From positions 18,513-82,512 of the forward strand of contig CANTFL010001472.1 in the NCBI GenBank assembly GCA_947650285.1: a stretch of 64,000 nucleotides of DNA. Reading direction: 5' to 3'. Positions 63,697 through 64,000 of this stretch are shown here, piece by piece. The stretch comes from Hyaloperonospora brassicae. Lineage: Eukaryota > Oomycota > Peronosporomycetes > Peronosporales > Peronosporaceae. The notes under the pieces were generated by a model. That model ran no database searches. It had not been told where the DNA came from and saw only the letters and a list, made by a program, of their open reading frames with translations. A program made the translations under genes and the position numbers. Numbering within the stretch: position 1 is the stretch's first letter; the number at the start of each line of letters is the position of its first letter.

Positions 63697-64000
63697 TGTT
63701 GCAGATCGACCGTTGCTGTCGCATAACTCTTTACGTGATTTATGATCACGCCAGGTAAATGTTAACCACATATATTGTTGTAGTAGCCGATGATGATGCC
63801 AGGTCCATGGGAAGACGCAAGATCATTAGAGAGGAAACAATGCATGTCAGTGGTAGTGGTTAATACGTCAATATATTTCTCAGTTCACAATTATCCTCAC
63901 AGTACGCAAGTACTACTACATCCAGCAGCGAAGAGTCGGCTGCTGAGTTCAAGAACTCCGGCGCGCACAAAGCTAGAGTGCGGACGCGTCGTAAACAGAG
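63697..64000 (+). repeat. C2 3' LTR (cut by window end)
   Basis: Reads the same as 59063-59366. Preceded by the purine-rich GGTCAGGAGGAG. Confidence 0.95.

Larger units (their letters stand above)
59063..64000 (+). mobile_element. Copia element C2, intact, runs off the window
   Basis: 5' LTR 59063-59370, primer site, a single open Gag-Pol frame, and a 3' LTR from 63697. The 3' LTR lacks only its last 4 bp at the window end. All 304 comparable LTR bases read the same. The target duplication cannot be checked because the right flank is outside. It looks recently inserted and complete. Confidence 0.95.

Overview
The window looks like repeat-dominated nuclear DNA of a filamentous eukaryote, most probably an oomycete of the Phytophthora/downy-mildew group. 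That placement is my recognition of the element types (chromodomain Ty3/Gypsy and Copia elements) plus an RPAP1-like host gene fragment; it was not tested by a search. There are no rRNA genes, no CRISPR arrays and no complete host gene. I name the repeat families here: G1 and G2 (Ty3/Gypsy with chromodomain), C1, C2 and C3 (Ty1/Copia).

Layout. 1-5772 is AT-rich and gene-free apart from small hairpins and a Gypsy protease relic. 5773-23198 is a giant imperfect palindrome (IR1, arms about 4.1 kb, central spacer about 0.73 kb). Its right arm was later interrupted by a G1 element (12762-20732, duplication GCTAC) and a G1 solo LTR (21039-21432). A G2 solo LTR with duplication TTAAG ends the left arm, and a G2 LTR with a stub of internal DNA ends the right arm. 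23199-24040 holds a composite repeat with a tRNA-like stretch. 24041-31628 is a complete but decayed G2 element (duplication TAGAG). 32177-45180 is a second palindrome (IR2, arms about 3.3 kb). Each arm carries a broken copy of the 5' part of an RPAP1-like gene cut by a G2 LTR, and the 6.4 kb between the arms is a decayed Copia (C3) and the 3' end of a G2 element. 45337-57999 is Copia C1 on the minus strand, with a young G1 element (45499-53476) inserted inside one of its LTRs. 59063 to the window end is Copia C2, with one intact 1433-codon polyprotein and LTRs that agree at every compared base.

How the parts work. G1 and G2 both read gag then, by an apparent -1 ribosomal frameshift, protease-RT-RNase H-integrase and finally a chromodomain. 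Each family has a different canonical slippery heptamer, followed by a hairpin that contains the gag stop codon. Both also carry a long extra reading frame on the opposite strand between pol and the 3' LTR. It runs back through the chromodomain-coding DNA and ends in a coiled coil. This antisense frame, intact over 487 codons in the young G1 copy and present in two diverged families, is the strongest candidate here for an undescribed system. C1 and C2 both have a primer-binding site complementary to the anticodon loop of initiator tRNA-Met, placed so that the gag start codon lies within it.
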